Numbered from the stretch's first letter, positions 14,525 through 23,349 are shown. The stretch: 64,000 nucleotides of DNA from Macrococcoides canis (GCF_002119805.1 NZ_CP021059.1:62001-126000); one strand, 5' to 3'. Numbers and translations are program-made. Notes: generated by a model from the letters alone, not told the origin.

Positions 14525-15880
14525 TTAAGCAGGTAATTCTGCACGTTTCTCACTATGTTTTCTAATTGCAGCTGCAAGGAGTGTAGAGATGATTCCGAAG
14601 ATTGCTAATCCTACCATCACTGCAACAGGAGTATTGAATGATAAATCTTTATTCAAGTAAATAAGTTCTCTTAATCCTTCTACATAGAAGCTGAATGGAT
14701 CCCAAGTTAATACATACTTTTGATAGAACTCATGTAACATTTGTTTCGGTAATGTCAGCATCTGCATGCTGAAGAATAATAGCACCATAAATAACGGTAC
14801 TGCTTTCATACCAAGCCATGCCATTACTCCAAGGATTAACATGATAAATCCAAACATTGCAATAAAGATATATGTTGCAGTTTGCATTGGTTCCGGCATA
14901 TAAAAATCAAGTACTTGTGTAATAAACCATACCCCACCAAAACTGCTGATGAATGCTGCGAGTGCTGCCATTCCAATTTGGAATAATGTCGCAATAATAC
15001 GTTCAGAACGTTTTACAAGATGTGACGTTCTAAATGCAAAGAATAGTAATATGGCACTTACAAGTGATCCCATCCATACAGGCGTAAATAATAGCATACC
15101 ACCCATACCATTTGCCTGATGATCTTTAATTTTATTGAGTGTTGTATGTTTGGTTGTAACAGGGTTAAGCAGTGCATCCATATCTTTTGCTGCTACTTTA
15201 ATGTTGTTCTTATCTAACTGAGTGACTGTTTGTTTACTTAACATTGTATTAATCTTTTCACCCATTGTTGATAACATTTTATCACTGATTGTTGCTGCTT
15301 GAGCTGATGCACCTTGGTTAATCTGTATTTCGATTTCACCTTTTTTTACGGTGATTGGTTTTAATAAATCTGCATTTTGTTTCTGCATTTGTTCCATTTT
15401 CTGTTTCATTTGTATGCCGATTTGTTGTGCTTGTTGAGGTGTGACCTGTCCACTTTGAACTTTAGCTTGTAAATCTGTCTGAGCTTTCAATGCTGCTGCT
15501 TTAGCTTCTGCTTTTTTAGCTGTTTGAATTTCGCTACGCATCGCGCTTGTCGCATCTTGTGTAAAGTTTTGTGGAATGATGATGGCACTATAATACTTAT
15601 TATCTTCAAATCCTTCTTTTAAATCATCCTTTGATTTTACAGTTACAAATTTTACTGATTTAGCGAGTTCTTTATTATCTTTAATATTATCCGTAAAAGT
15701 TTTACCGATGTTTGTTGATTTACCTTGGATATCCATACCTTGATCTAAGTTCACGATTGCGATTGGTAAGTCTTTTGGTTTAGGATTGTATGCTGGATAA
15801 AATGCTAAAGAAAGAATACATACTAAAGCAAGTCCGGCAATTAAAGTGATATAAAGTAGTTTGTTTTTTAAAATATTCAT
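14525..15880 (-). CDS. YhgE/Pip-type ABC-2-like membrane protein
   Basis: This 451-residue protein has one N-terminal membrane helix (residues 9-28) and a large extracytoplasmic part of about 220 residues containing the LPIAIVNLDQG motif. That part includes a Gln/Lys/Ala-rich coiled-coil stretch (about 115-170). A bundle of membrane helices makes up the C-terminal half. The layout is that of YhgE/Pip and DUF3533 proteins, relatives of ABC-2 permeases used for export or phage receptors. It is divergent from a TetR regulator, the classic pattern of a repressor-controlled exporter. No ATPase gene is adjacent. The substrate is unknown. It is the first gene that looks like resident chromosome. Confidence 0.8.
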   Translation of the reverse strand: MNILKNKLLYITLIAGLALVCILSLAFYPAYNPKPKDLPIAIVNLDQGMDIQGKSTNIGKTFTDNIKDNKELAKSVKFVTVKSKDDLKEGFEDNKYYSAIIIPQNFTQDATSAMRSEIQTAKKAEAKAAALKAQTDLQAKVQSGQVTPQQAQQIGIQMKQKMEQMQKQNADLLKPITVKKGEIEIQINQGASAQAATISDKMLSTMGEKINTMLSKQTVTQLDKNNIKVAAKDMDALLNPVTTKHTTLNKIKDHQANGMGGMLLFTPVWMGSLVSAILLFFAFRTSHLVKRSERIIATLFQIGMAALAAFISSFGGVWFITQVLDFYMPEPMQTATYIFIAMFGFIMLILGVMAWLGMKAVPLFMVLLFFSMQMLTLPKQMLHEFYQKYVLTWDPFSFYVEGLRELIYLNKDLSFNTPVAVMVGLAIFGIISTLLAAAIRKHSEKRAELPA

Positions 15881-15954
15881 TGTGTCCCTCCTATTATTGA
15901 ACGTTGTGTTGATTAATGATTACTTTGTATATTATAATGAGATTATTAAAGAAC

Positions 15955-16006
15955 ACAATAATCAATAATGAATTATACGTTTATTAATGAACAATAATTG
16001 ATTATT
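15955..16006. promoter_or_regulatory. Probable TetR-type operator region
   Basis: Two related near-palindromes, AATAATCAATAAT near 15957 and AATAATTGATTATT at 15993-16006, lie between the divergent YhgE-type and TetR genes. Their position suggests binding by the adjacent regulator. The region is AT-rich, so chance resemblance is possible. Confidence 0.4.
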
Positions 16007-16036
16007 TGTTGATTAAATCAGAAAGAAGATGAATCC

Positions 16037-16636
16037 ATGGAAGATCGTAGAATAAGAAAAACAAAAGAAAGTATTAAAAGTGCCTATTTTGAATTATTAA
16101 AAGAGAAACCGTTTAAAGATATTACTGTGAATCAAATTGCAGAAAAAGCAGATATCAATCGAGGAACATTCTATTTACATTATTTAGATAAGTTTGATTT
16201 AAGAGAGCAATTAGAGAATGAAGTACTCGAACAATTGAAAGCGAAGTTGGAAAAGACGACAATTAATCAATTGCTTGAAAACCCAGAACAGTATTCTGTC
16301 GCATTAATTGAACTTATTCTGCAGGTAATAGAAGACAATCGTGAATTTTTCTCGGTGCTATTAATTCATCAGGATATGGGACTGCCACAAGCATTCTCAC
16401 GTATTATTCGTGGAAATATTGAGCGTTTATTACAATTACCTGAAAAGATTGATATTGTACCAATTGAATATTACTTTGCGTTTATCGTAAATGCTCAAAC
16501 TGGTGTGTTGAAGCAATGGGTTAAAAACGGAATGAAAGAAACAAAGCATGAAGTAGCAACCTATGCATATACACTTGCTTATAATGGTCCACTTAAATTG
16601 ATGCACGCTTCTATAAAAGAGAGATTAAATCAATAA
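16037..16636 (+). CDS. TetR/AcrR family regulator
   Basis: This 199-residue protein has an N-terminal TetR helix-turn-helix: RIRKTKESIKSAYFELL followed by DITVNQIAEKADINRGTFYLHY (residues about 28-50). The C-terminal ligand domain is typical in length. GAAAGAAGATGAATCC precedes the ATG. It is divergent from the YhgE-type exporter with 156 bases between them, so it probably represses that gene and itself, releasing on binding an unknown compound. The DUF488 gene follows on the same strand after 49 bases and could be cotranscribed. Confidence 0.85.
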   Translation: MEDRRIRKTKESIKSAYFELLKEKPFKDITVNQIAEKADINRGTFYLHYLDKFDLREQLENEVLEQLKAKLEKTTINQLLENPEQYSVALIELILQVIEDNREFFSVLLIHQDMGLPQAFSRIIRGNIERLLQLPEKIDIVPIEYYFAFIVNAQTGVLKQWVKNGMKETKHEVATYAYTLAYNGPLKLMHASIKERLNQ

Positions 16637-16685
16637 AGAAATTAGCAATAAATGAAAGAAAATAATATGAATCGCTGGTGATAAT

Positions 16686-17243
16686 ATGAAAATTTTTACA
16701 ATTGGACATTCAACATATACGACAAATGAATTTTTAGAAATGCTGAAAGAAGCCAATATTGATTATCTGGTAGATATTCGCGCTTTTCCGTACAGTAAGA
16801 AACATCCTCAGTTTAATGGGGATGTGCTAGCTGACGCATTAAATCAACATAATATCGAGTATCAGCATATCGAACAACTCGGAGGTAGACGAGGTCAGTC
16901 TGGTGAGGTAGGAGAGTCGTTAAACGCTGCATGGAACAATGCTTCATTTCATAACTATGCCGATTATACTTTAGAAGAAGATTTTAAATATGGAATTGAG
17001 AATTTATTGAATATTGCAGAGCAGTATAATGTTACAATTATGTGTTCAGAAAGACATCCTGCACGATGTCATCGATTAATTATCAGTAATTATTTAGTAG
17101 CTCATGAACATGATGTTACACATATTATAAGAAGTAATCAGTCAGTGACTTTAGAAGAGCACAAATTAGGACAATGGGGTGCAATGCCGATTATTGAAGA
17201 GGATGCCGAAGTTGTATATCCAGATTTGAGTGATAACAAATAA
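16686..17243 (+). CDS. DUF488 family protein
   Basis: This 185-residue protein starts MKIFTIGHSTYTTNEFLEML and carries the family signature VDIRAFPYSKKHPQFN and the C-terminal CSERHPARCHR (about residues 120-130), where two Cys and His residues are conserved. DUF488 proteins are cytosolic and their biochemical role is not established. It follows the TetR gene on the same strand and ends at a strong terminator. There is no sign of truncation. Confidence 0.85.
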   Translation: MKIFTIGHSTYTTNEFLEMLKEANIDYLVDIRAFPYSKKHPQFNGDVLADALNQHNIEYQHIEQLGGRRGQSGEVGESLNAAWNNASFHNYADYTLEEDFKYGIENLLNIAEQYNVTIMCSERHPARCHRLIISNYLVAHEHDVTHIIRSNQSVTLEEHKLGQWGAMPIIEEDAEVVYPDLSDNK

Positions 17244-17255
17244 AAAGAGTCGAGA

Positions 17256-17298
17256 ACATAAGTAATTTTTTATACCATAATTACTTATGTCCTAGGCT
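17256..17298 (+). terminator. Terminator after DUF488 gene
   Basis: ACATAAGTAATT (17256-17267) pairs perfectly with AATTACTTATGT (17279-17290). A T run follows at 17301-17307. It may also serve the converging peptidase gene. Confidence 0.75.
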
Positions 17299-17335
17299 CA
17301 TTTTTTTATTTCCTAGGTGATATGAATATCAATTG

Positions 17336-18043
17336 TTAGTAATTGCAAACTATACCACGTACTTTATGCTTTCCTGAAGGTAGTTTCTTCTTACCTTGTA
17401 TTCCGAAATATTCTTCTAATGTAACGCTATTTGCTTTAATACGTTTTGCATGCGTAGCTCCTACATAACGTATATGCCATGGTTCGTACATAAAGCCTGT
17501 GATGTTTTCCTTTCCTTTTAAATACCGGATGATAAATCCGTATTTATGGGCATTTTTCTGTAAGTAATTCGATGCTTTAGTATATTCAAATGCAGTGGTT
17601 AAAGTACCGTAATTTGTGCCATCTTTAATGTCCATGGCAAGCCCCAATTGATGTTCACTCGTACCAGGTCTTGCTGAAATACGGTTGGCATAAGCTTGTC
17701 CATAAGTGTAAACATAATTATTATACAAATATTGCTGTGTCGCATAGGATCTAAAACCATATGCACCGGGCTGGCCTACAATATCCAGTATAATACCTTG
17801 TCTTTTCGCATTGGCTTTCATTTTGTTATACGCTTTAATCATCAATTTATTTGCACCTGGATTGTATTTATGAGACATTGCATACTTCTTATTCGCTATT
17901 GGAACGTTGTTAATCCTAGAAACTGCTTTGTTACTTACTGAAATGTAACAACTTTTAGTAGTTACCGCTTGAACATCATGCATTGGAAATAGTGATGAGA
18001 TAATAATTAAACTTGCTGATGATAAAATAATGAATGGTTTCAT
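17336..18043 (-). CDS. VanY-like D-alanyl-D-alanine carboxypeptidase (secreted)
   Basis: This 235-residue protein has a signal peptide (hydrophobic residues 4-19, cleavage near QAV). A peptidase M15B/VanY domain follows. The zinc ligands are visible in SEHQLGLAMDI (His and Asp) and in EPWHIRYVG (His), and GFRSYATQQYLYN is also typical. It should trim the terminal D-Ala from peptidoglycan stem peptides outside the cell. GGAG lies 8 bases before the ATG. It is a single gene facing the DUF488 gene. Vancomycin resistance is not implied, since no vanH/A/X genes are near. Confidence 0.85.
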   Translation of the reverse strand: MKPFIILSSASLIIISSLFPMHDVQAVTTKSCYISVSNKAVSRINNVPIANKKYAMSHKYNPGANKLMIKAYNKMKANAKRQGIILDIVGQPGAYGFRSYATQQYLYNNYVYTYGQAYANRISARPGTSEHQLGLAMDIKDGTNYGTLTTAFEYTKASNYLQKNAHKYGFIIRYLKGKENITGFMYEPWHIRYVGATHAKRIKANSVTLEEYFGIQGKKKLPSGKHKVRGIVCNY

Positions 18044-18151
18044 CGTGATTTCTCCGGTTTGTATATAATTTCCAAATTAATTATATGATTCAAATTTAAA
18101 TTATTCAATATTCAATATTGAGAAATACGATAATGATTACTTATCAAACTT

Positions 18152-18166
18152 TTGTAAGCGTTTTAA
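18152..18166 (+). promoter_or_regulatory. Possible CcpA (cre) site before arcD-like gene
   Basis: TTGTAAGCGTTTTAA fits the cre consensus at all but one defined position. It lies about 100 bases before the antiporter start, so carbon catabolite control is possible. Confidence 0.45.
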
Positions 18167-18262
18167 AAATAATTCTTGTTATTTTCGATTTTCCGATTAT
18201 TATATAGTCTATGGATTATAAAATAAATGCGATAGAAATTCGAATTGACGGAGTGAAAAACA

Positions 18263-19678
18263 TTGAATAATAAAAAATTAAGCTTGTTTTCTTTAATAAC
18301 GATGGTAATCGGCGCCATGATTGGTGGAGGTGCCTTTAATTTAATTTCAGACATGGGTGCACAGGCGGGTGGTCTTGCGATTATCATTGGATGGATAATT
18401 ACAGGTGTAGGTATGATTACGTTAGCTTTAAGCTTCCAGAACTTAACGAATGTAAGAGCTGATTTAGACGGGGGCATATATAGCTATGCTAAAGCTGGAT
18501 TTGGCGATTATATGGGCTTTAATGCGGCCTGGGGATATTGGTTTAGCACGTTACTTGGGAATGTTGCATATGGTACACTATTGATGACGGCACTTGGTAC
18601 TTTTATTCCTACATTTGAAGGTGGACATAATGTTCCGAGTATAGTATTCGCTTCAGTAATCTTATGGGGTGTTTTATATTTAATATCTAAAGGGGTTAAG
18701 AATGCTGCATTTGTTAATACGGTTGTAACGATTGCAAAACTCGTTCCAATCTTCGCGTTTATTATTACGCTGATAGCTGTTTTTAATTTTGATACCTTTA
18801 TGAAAGGTTTTTATGGTATGACGGCGCAAGGTGGGAAGTCTTTTGACTTCTTAGACACGATGGCTCAAGTTAAAAGTACGATGGTGGTAACGGTATGGGC
18901 GTTCCTAGGAGTTGAAGGGGCTGTCGTTTTCTCAAGTCGTGCTAAAACGAGAAGTGATGTAGGTAAAGCGACAATCATTGGTCTTGTCAGCGTGTTGATT
19001 ATCTATATATTGATTACAATCCTCGCACAAGGGGTGATTGTTCAGAATAAGATCGAAACATTGAGCAACCCTTCAATGGCTGCTGTTATGGAGCATATTG
19101 TAGGAAAATGGGGTTCAGTATTTATCAATATTGGGCTCATGATTTCGGTAATGGGTGCATGGCTCGGTTGGTCACTACTTGCTGCAGAAGTACCGAACTT
19201 AGCTGCAAAAGATAAAATATTCCCAGCCTGGTTTGGTAAAGACAATAAAAATGGGGCACCTGTTAATTCAGCATTCGTTACATTTTTGATTATTCAGGCA
19301 TTCTTTATCACGTTATTATTTACTGATAAAGCATATAAATTTGCCTTTAGCCTATCATCTTCAGCAATTCTTTTACCTTATGCATTTAGTGCATTTTATC
19401 AGTTGAAGTATAGCATGCAACATAAACTGCCAGCTAAACAAATTATTATAGGAAGTATCGCTTCTATTTATAGTATTGGATTAGTACTTGCAGCTGGAAT
19501 TGAATACTTATTATTAACGATGATGTTGTTTTTCCCTGGTATATTTGTATATCGCCTTGTTCAGAAGAAACATAGTAGAGCAGTGACAAATGTCGATAAG
19601 ATGATCTTTGTTGCACTAGGCATCTTCTCGGTAATAGGCATTTACTATTTAGCGAGTGGCATGAGTACTGTATTTTAG
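18263..19678 (+). CDS. arcD: Arginine/ornithine antiporter, APC family
   Basis: This 471-residue APC-superfamily transporter has about 12 to 13 membrane helices. Its N-terminus (VIGAMIGGGAFNLISDM, GGIYSYAKAGFGDYMGFNAAWGYW) is very close to staphylococcal ArcD. It should exchange arginine for ornithine across the membrane to feed the arginine deiminase pathway. TTG at 18263 follows GGAG and is the likely start. No arcA or arcC is near; a catabolic-type ornithine carbamoyltransferase lies 11.4 kb downstream. A DoxX-like gene follows after 27 bases on the same strand. Other basic amino acids as substrate cannot be excluded. Confidence 0.8.
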   Translation: MNNKKLSLFSLITMVIGAMIGGGAFNLISDMGAQAGGLAIIIGWIITGVGMITLALSFQNLTNVRADLDGGIYSYAKAGFGDYMGFNAAWGYWFSTLLGNVAYGTLLMTALGTFIPTFEGGHNVPSIVFASVILWGVLYLISKGVKNAAFVNTVVTIAKLVPIFAFIITLIAVFNFDTFMKGFYGMTAQGGKSFDFLDTMAQVKSTMVVTVWAFLGVEGAVVFSSRAKTRSDVGKATIIGLVSVLIIYILITILAQGVIVQNKIETLSNPSMAAVMEHIVGKWGSVFINIGLMISVMGAWLGWSLLAAEVPNLAAKDKIFPAWFGKDNKNGAPVNSAFVTFLIIQAFFITLLFTDKAYKFAFSLSSSAILLPYAFSAFYQLKYSMQHKLPAKQIIIGSIASIYSIGLVLAAGIEYLLLTMMLFFPGIFVYRLVQKKHSRAVTNVDKMIFVALGIFSVIGIYYLASGMSTVF

Positions 19679-19705
19679 TTAAATGACAAGATTAAGGAGG
19701 AAATT

Positions 19706-20059
19706 ATGAAAATTATTATTAGAATGATTCTTGGTATATTATTCACCTTCGCAGGGATATTACATTTCTTACGTGAACCCAATTTCACGAAGATTATTCC
19801 GTCGTATATTCCATTTAAGAAAGAGATTACGTATATTACAGGTGTTATGGAAGTGATAATGGGGATATATTTATGCATGAAACGTCCAGGTGATAATGCG
19901 AAGAAATGGATCAATCGCTTCTTACTGGCAGTACTTCCTGCAAACGTCTATATGGCGAGAAAGCAGCTTCCACTTGGTGATAAGCAGTTGTCTCAACCTG
20001 TACTCTATGGAAGATTACCATTACAGTTTGTATTGATGAAATTGATAAAGTGGTTGTAG
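19706..20059 (+). CDS. DoxX-like small membrane protein
   Basis: This 117-residue protein has about four hydrophobic segments and the opening MKIIIRMILGILFTFAGILHF seen in DoxX-like proteins (residues 1-20 form the first helix). AAGGAGG precedes the ATG. It follows the arcD-like gene closely and ends at a strong hairpin. Members of this group are membrane proteins of mostly unknown function, sometimes linked to quinone or thiol redox processes. No catalytic residue can be named. Confidence 0.7.
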   Translation: MKIIIRMILGILFTFAGILHFLREPNFTKIIPSYIPFKKEITYITGVMEVIMGIYLCMKRPGDNAKKWINRFLLAVLPANVYMARKQLPLGDKQLSQPVLYGRLPLQFVLMKLIKWL

Positions 20060-20072
20060 TATATTTATAAAA

Positions 20073-20108
20073 AGCAGCTAAAGCGTGTATACACTTTAGC
20101 TGTTTTTT
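20073..20108 (+). terminator. Terminator after DoxX-like gene
   Basis: CAGCTAAAG (20075-20083) pairs with CTTTAGCTG (20094-20102), followed by TTTTTTG. The stop codon of the 48-residue reverse-strand gene lies inside the right arm. Confidence 0.85.
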
Positions 20109-20242
20109 GTATTACGCTGTAATTCAATTAGTTGTTTATTTTGTTTAACGATTTCATCTGTGTTCCGTCTTATTTTATAGATGTCCATAAATGATAAGAA
20201 AAACATGATCATTATTACGATTCCAATAATAGTATTTCCCAT
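20096..20242 (-). CDS. Small single-pass membrane protein (48 aa)
   Basis: Reading the reverse strand from ATG at 20242 gives 48 residues. A hydrophobic segment, GNTIIGIVIMIMFFLSFMDI, is followed by a charged helical tail with NTDEIVKQNKQLIELQRN. AAAGGTGTTGGTTTGA precedes the ATG and TATAATATACC lies further up, so translation and transcription signals are present. It looks like a real short membrane protein of unknown function. The stop codon lies within the terminator stem of the gene on the other strand. Confidence 0.6.
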   Translation of the reverse strand: MGNTIIGIVIMIMFFLSFMDIYKIRRNTDEIVKQNKQLIELQRNTKNS

Positions 20243-20307
20243 TCAAACCAACACCTTTCTTTTGGTATATTATACCATAAATGTTATAGTGTTGATTGAA
20301 GTGATGA

Positions 20308-20829
20308 TTATTTATATTCACTAATACTTTGTATTAATGTTTTTACCTCATCGTTGATAGTTTCATCCTGGAACCATCCATCTTCTCTTTCGATACGTTT
20401 GTTATAACTGATAAGCAGTTGCCATTCATCTGTTAAAGTAGCGCCCATAATACTTAAGTGTCTATTTAACGCTTCCATTGCATACTTCCCGATTGGAGAA
20501 TGAATGACAAAGGCGGTCGGTTTCTGCATTAGGGTAGATTCAGACAGCATCCATTCTAGTGCATTCTTTAAGATTGCTGGCACACCTCCCATATATTCTG
20601 GACTCACAATAACTAGAAAATCTGCATTCTTCACTTTCTCTCTCATTTGATTAACGACTGAGTAATACTCCTGATATTCTGTTTGTGGATTAAAGAGTGG
20701 TAACTCTTTTATTTCATGGATTACTTCAAACGTATGTCCTTTAACTTCTAGCTCTTGGCCAATCTTTTCAAGGACCTTTAAGTTCGTTGAGTTTTCATAA
20801 GGGTTCCCGCTTATACCTACAATTTTCAT
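20308..20829 (-). CDS. NADPH-dependent FMN reductase
   Basis: This 173-residue flavodoxin-fold protein starts MKIVGISGNPYENSTNLKVL, with the phosphate-binding loop at residues 7-15. It contains VSPEYMGGVPAILKNALEWM (about residues 80-100), the flavin-binding and dimer pattern of the NADPH-dependent FMN reductase family. It probably transfers electrons from NAD(P)H to FMN, quinones or azo/chromate compounds. AGGTGA precedes ATG at 20829; longer upstream extension lacks support. It is a single gene. A second member of the family is at 32745-33302. Confidence 0.85.
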   Translation of the reverse strand: MKIVGISGNPYENSTNLKVLEKIGQELEVKGHTFEVIHEIKELPLFNPQTEYQEYYSVVNQMREKVKNADFLVIVSPEYMGGVPAILKNALEWMLSESTLMQKPTAFVIHSPIGKYAMEALNRHLSIMGATLTDEWQLLISYNKRIEREDGWFQDETINDEVKTLIQSISEYK

Positions 20830-21012
20830 AATTTCACCTGCTCGTATTATTGTTTTGTAATTAGACAGTAACGGTATCATTAGAAATAATCAAGAATTTG
20901 GTTTAATATATCAAATAAATATTAAGTAAATCACTTTCAAAAGTATATTAACTATTATTAAATAGAGATATGACTGAGTATAGAAATTTATGTATATAGA
21001 TTGGAGATAGCG

Positions 21013-21597
21013 ATGACTTTATTTAATAACTTGGAATGGACGAGAGAACCAAATCATTATGAAATTTCACATGAAACAATAAAGATAATGACAGAGCCCC
21101 ATACTGATCTTTGGCAAAGAACATATTATGGATTCCGGAATGATAATGCGCCGGTGCTTCAAATGACGAGCGATGAACGTTTCTTTTCTTTTACCGTAAA
21201 GACGCAATTTAATACGAAACATCGATTTGATCAATGTGGTATTGCGTTATATCTGAATAGTGATAATTGGTTAAAAGCTTCAATTGAATACGAGAACAAA
21301 GATTTCCAGCGACTTGGGAGCGTTGTCACGAATGATGGATACTCTGACTGGGCTTCATTTGATATTGATAGTTCTGTTAAAGAGATGTGGTATCGTCTGA
21401 GTCGTCGCGAATCGGATTACTGTATCGAATATTCTGAAGATGGAAGTCGATTTAAACAGATGAGAATTTGTCATCTGAATCAAGGAGATGGAGAGATCAG
21501 GTTTGGTATTTATGCATGTTCTCCTGAAGATTCTTCATTTGAAGCGGTATTTACGAACATGGAAGTTGGACCGTGTAAGTGGGAACAGCATGTTTAA
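21013..21597 (+). CDS. DUF1349 family protein
   Basis: This 194-residue soluble protein matches the DUF1349 pattern (beta-sandwich, concanavalin-like lectin fold), with DLWQRTYYGF near residue 34 and FDQCGIALYLNSDNWLKASIEY in the middle, followed by GDGEIRFGIYACSPE near the C-terminus. Relatives are often annotated as regulators of enolase or sugar-binding proteins, but their role is not firmly shown. TTGGAGATAGC precedes ATG 21013. It stands alone ahead of the rhodanese gene. Confidence 0.75.
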   Translation: MTLFNNLEWTREPNHYEISHETIKIMTEPHTDLWQRTYYGFRNDNAPVLQMTSDERFFSFTVKTQFNTKHRFDQCGIALYLNSDNWLKASIEYENKDFQRLGSVVTNDGYSDWASFDIDSSVKEMWYRLSRRESDYCIEYSEDGSRFKQMRICHLNQGDGEIRFGIYACSPEDSSFEAVFTNMEVGPCKWEQHV

Positions 21598-21617
21598 TCA
21601 TATATAGGCGAGGTTAT

Positions 21618-21646
21618 TTGACAGAAGGAGCATCTTCATTTAATAT
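21618..21646 (+). promoter_or_regulatory. Rhodanese gene promoter
   Basis: TTGACA (21618-21623) and TAATAT (21641-21646) are separated by exactly 17 bases and lie just upstream of the rhodanese start, a strong sigma-A type promoter. Confidence 0.75.
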
Positions 21647-21660
21647 ACCCCTATAGGTAT
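21645..21660. promoter_or_regulatory. CstR/CsoR-like operator
   Basis: ATACCCCTATAGGTAT closely resembles the sites bound by CstR, a CsoR-family persulfide sensor in staphylococci. It overlaps the -10 box of the rhodanese gene. No cstR gene is in the window. Confidence 0.65.
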
Positions 21661-21677
21661 TTAAGAGGAGGAGTTGT

Positions 21678-21989
21678 ATGTTTTCATTTTTTAAATCTGT
21701 ACCATCTATTACAACGACAGAATTAGAATCGTTATTACAGCAAAAAGTTAATCTCATAGACGTTAGAACACCTGCAGAGTTTAAAGCGGGGCATATTAGA
21801 GGAGCTAAGAATGTTCCGTTACCTTATGTTGAGGATTATAAAGGACAAGGTCCTGTCTATGTAATCTGTCAATCTGGTATGCGTAGTAAACGTGCAGCTA
21901 AAGTCATGAAGAAGAATGGTATTGATGTTACAAATGTTCGTGGTGGAATGAGCGCTTGGCGTGGTAAGCGCGTTCAAGGTAAGAAATAG
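21678..21989 (+). CDS. Single-domain rhodanese (sulfurtransferase)
   Basis: This 103-residue protein is one rhodanese domain. It has LIDVRTPAEFKAGHIRGAKN (about residues 25-45) and the active-site loop CQSGMRSKRA, with the catalytic Cys near residue 69. It should carry sulfane sulfur as a persulfide on that Cys and help detoxify or shuttle sulfide-derived sulfur in the cytosol. AGAGGAGGAG precedes the ATG. The CstR-like operator in its promoter suggests induction by persulfide stress. It is a single gene closed by a hairpin terminator. Confidence 0.9.
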   Translation: MFSFFKSVPSITTTELESLLQQKVNLIDVRTPAEFKAGHIRGAKNVPLPYVEDYKGQGPVYVICQSGMRSKRAAKVMKKNGIDVTNVRGGMSAWRGKRVQGKK

Positions 21990-22018
21990 TGATCAGATTA
22001 TCTGATTGCTATTTTTTT
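21984..22018 (+). terminator. Terminator after rhodanese gene
   Basis: AATAGTGATCAGA and TCTGATTGCTATT form the stem around TTA, followed by a run of seven T. Confidence 0.8.
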
Positions 22019-22117
22019 GTGACAAAAATCAGACGATTTATAAAGATGTATTTAAAATATAACTTTAAAGTGTATAATCGATTTATAGACTACGGATAAA
22101 ATCAATGGGGTGAGGAT

Positions 22118-23251
22118 ATGATCGATTATAATGAGAAACCGTTCATCGTCATTTGGGAAGTGACAAGAGCTTGTGAGTTACATTGTTTACACTGTCGTGC
22201 AGAAGCGCAACTTAATAGAAATCCATATGAGCTATCAACAGAGGAAGGTAAAGCATTGATTGATGATATTGCGAAGATGGATGGGCCTATGCTGGTGTTT
22301 ACCGGAGGAGATCCATTGATGCGTGATGATATATTTGAACTCAGCGCTTATGCTGTAGAAAAAGGTGTCCGTGTATCAATGACACCGAGTGCGACTCCGA
22401 ATGTAACAAAGGAGAATATGGAACGTGCAAGAGATGTTGGTTTGGCGCGCTGGGCCTTTAGTATTGATGGTCATACGAAAGAGATCCATGATCATTTCAG
22501 AGGTACTGAAGGCAGCTTCGACTTAACGATGCGTGCCATCGATTACTTAAAGGAATTAAAGATGCCGCTTCAGATTAATACTGTTATCAGCCGATATAAT
22601 ATTGATTATTTAGAAGAGATGGCAGAGATGGTTGAAGCGCTAGGCTGTGTGTTATGGAGTGTATTCTTCTTAGTCCCTACAGGACGTGGAAAGACAGAAG
22701 ATATGGTTTCTCCTGAAGAACATGAGCGTGTGTTTAGATTCTTGAATAAATTAAGAAAAACAGCATCGTTCGGTATTAAGACGACATCAGCGCAACACTA
22801 TCGTCGTGTCGTATTACAAGAACAAATTCGTGACATGAAGAAAAAAGGGACGTTCGATGCGATAAAGTATGAAGATAGTTTAACGACGATGGATATTAAT
22901 ACGATTGACGGGTTAGGACGCGCACCAAAAGGGGTTAATGATGGGAATGGTTTTGTATTCGTATCTCATTTAGGGCACGTCTATCCAAGTGGATTACTCC
23001 CTGTAAATTGTGGTAATGTCAGACATCAGCCATTAAGTGAGATATATGTCGATTCTCCCATTCTTCAAAACTTACGTAATCCCGATCTCTTTAAAGGTAA
23101 ATGTGGAATGTGTGAATTCCGATATGTATGTGGAGGTTCAAGAAGTCGTGCGTATGCAGTAACAGGTGATTATATGGAATCAGAGCCTTATTGTGTATAT
23201 CAACCGAAAGCATGGATTAGACATAAACGTAGTTTACAGTTGAAGGGTTAA
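22118..23251 (+). CDS. Radical SAM/SPASM-domain enzyme
   Basis: This 377-residue protein has the radical SAM cluster motif C-ELH-C-LH-C near residues 17-24, and the glycine-rich FTGGDPLMRDD (about 60-70). The C-terminal SPASM-like part has NCGN and CGMCEFRYVCGGSR, which can bind extra iron-sulfur clusters. It resembles heme-pathway and peptide-modifying members such as NirJ/AhbC relatives (TIGR04053-like). Reductive SAM cleavage is expected; the substrate is unknown. GGGGTGAGG precedes the ATG. No precursor peptide or heme gene is adjacent, so context does not help. Confidence 0.8.
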   Translation: MIDYNEKPFIVIWEVTRACELHCLHCRAEAQLNRNPYELSTEEGKALIDDIAKMDGPMLVFTGGDPLMRDDIFELSAYAVEKGVRVSMTPSATPNVTKENMERARDVGLARWAFSIDGHTKEIHDHFRGTEGSFDLTMRAIDYLKELKMPLQINTVISRYNIDYLEEMAEMVEALGCVLWSVFFLVPTGRGKTEDMVSPEEHERVFRFLNKLRKTASFGIKTTSAQHYRRVVLQEQIRDMKKKGTFDAIKYEDSLTTMDINTIDGLGRAPKGVNDGNGFVFVSHLGHVYPSGLLPVNCGNVRHQPLSEIYVDSPILQNLRNPDLFKGKCGMCEFRYVCGGSRSRAYAVTGDYMESEPYCVYQPKAWIRHKRSLQLKG

Positions 23252-23349
23252 TAAATAGAGTTATGAATTTATCATTTAGAAGAGGCTATTTAAAAAATAT
23301 TGAATCATTCTACGTTTGTCGGGTATAAGTATTAAAAAAGGATGATTTT

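Noticed and set aside
17336..18043. Reading the VanY-like gene as vancomycin resistance
   Set aside because: No vanH, vanA-type ligase or vanX gene is near; such carboxypeptidases are common cell-wall enzymes.
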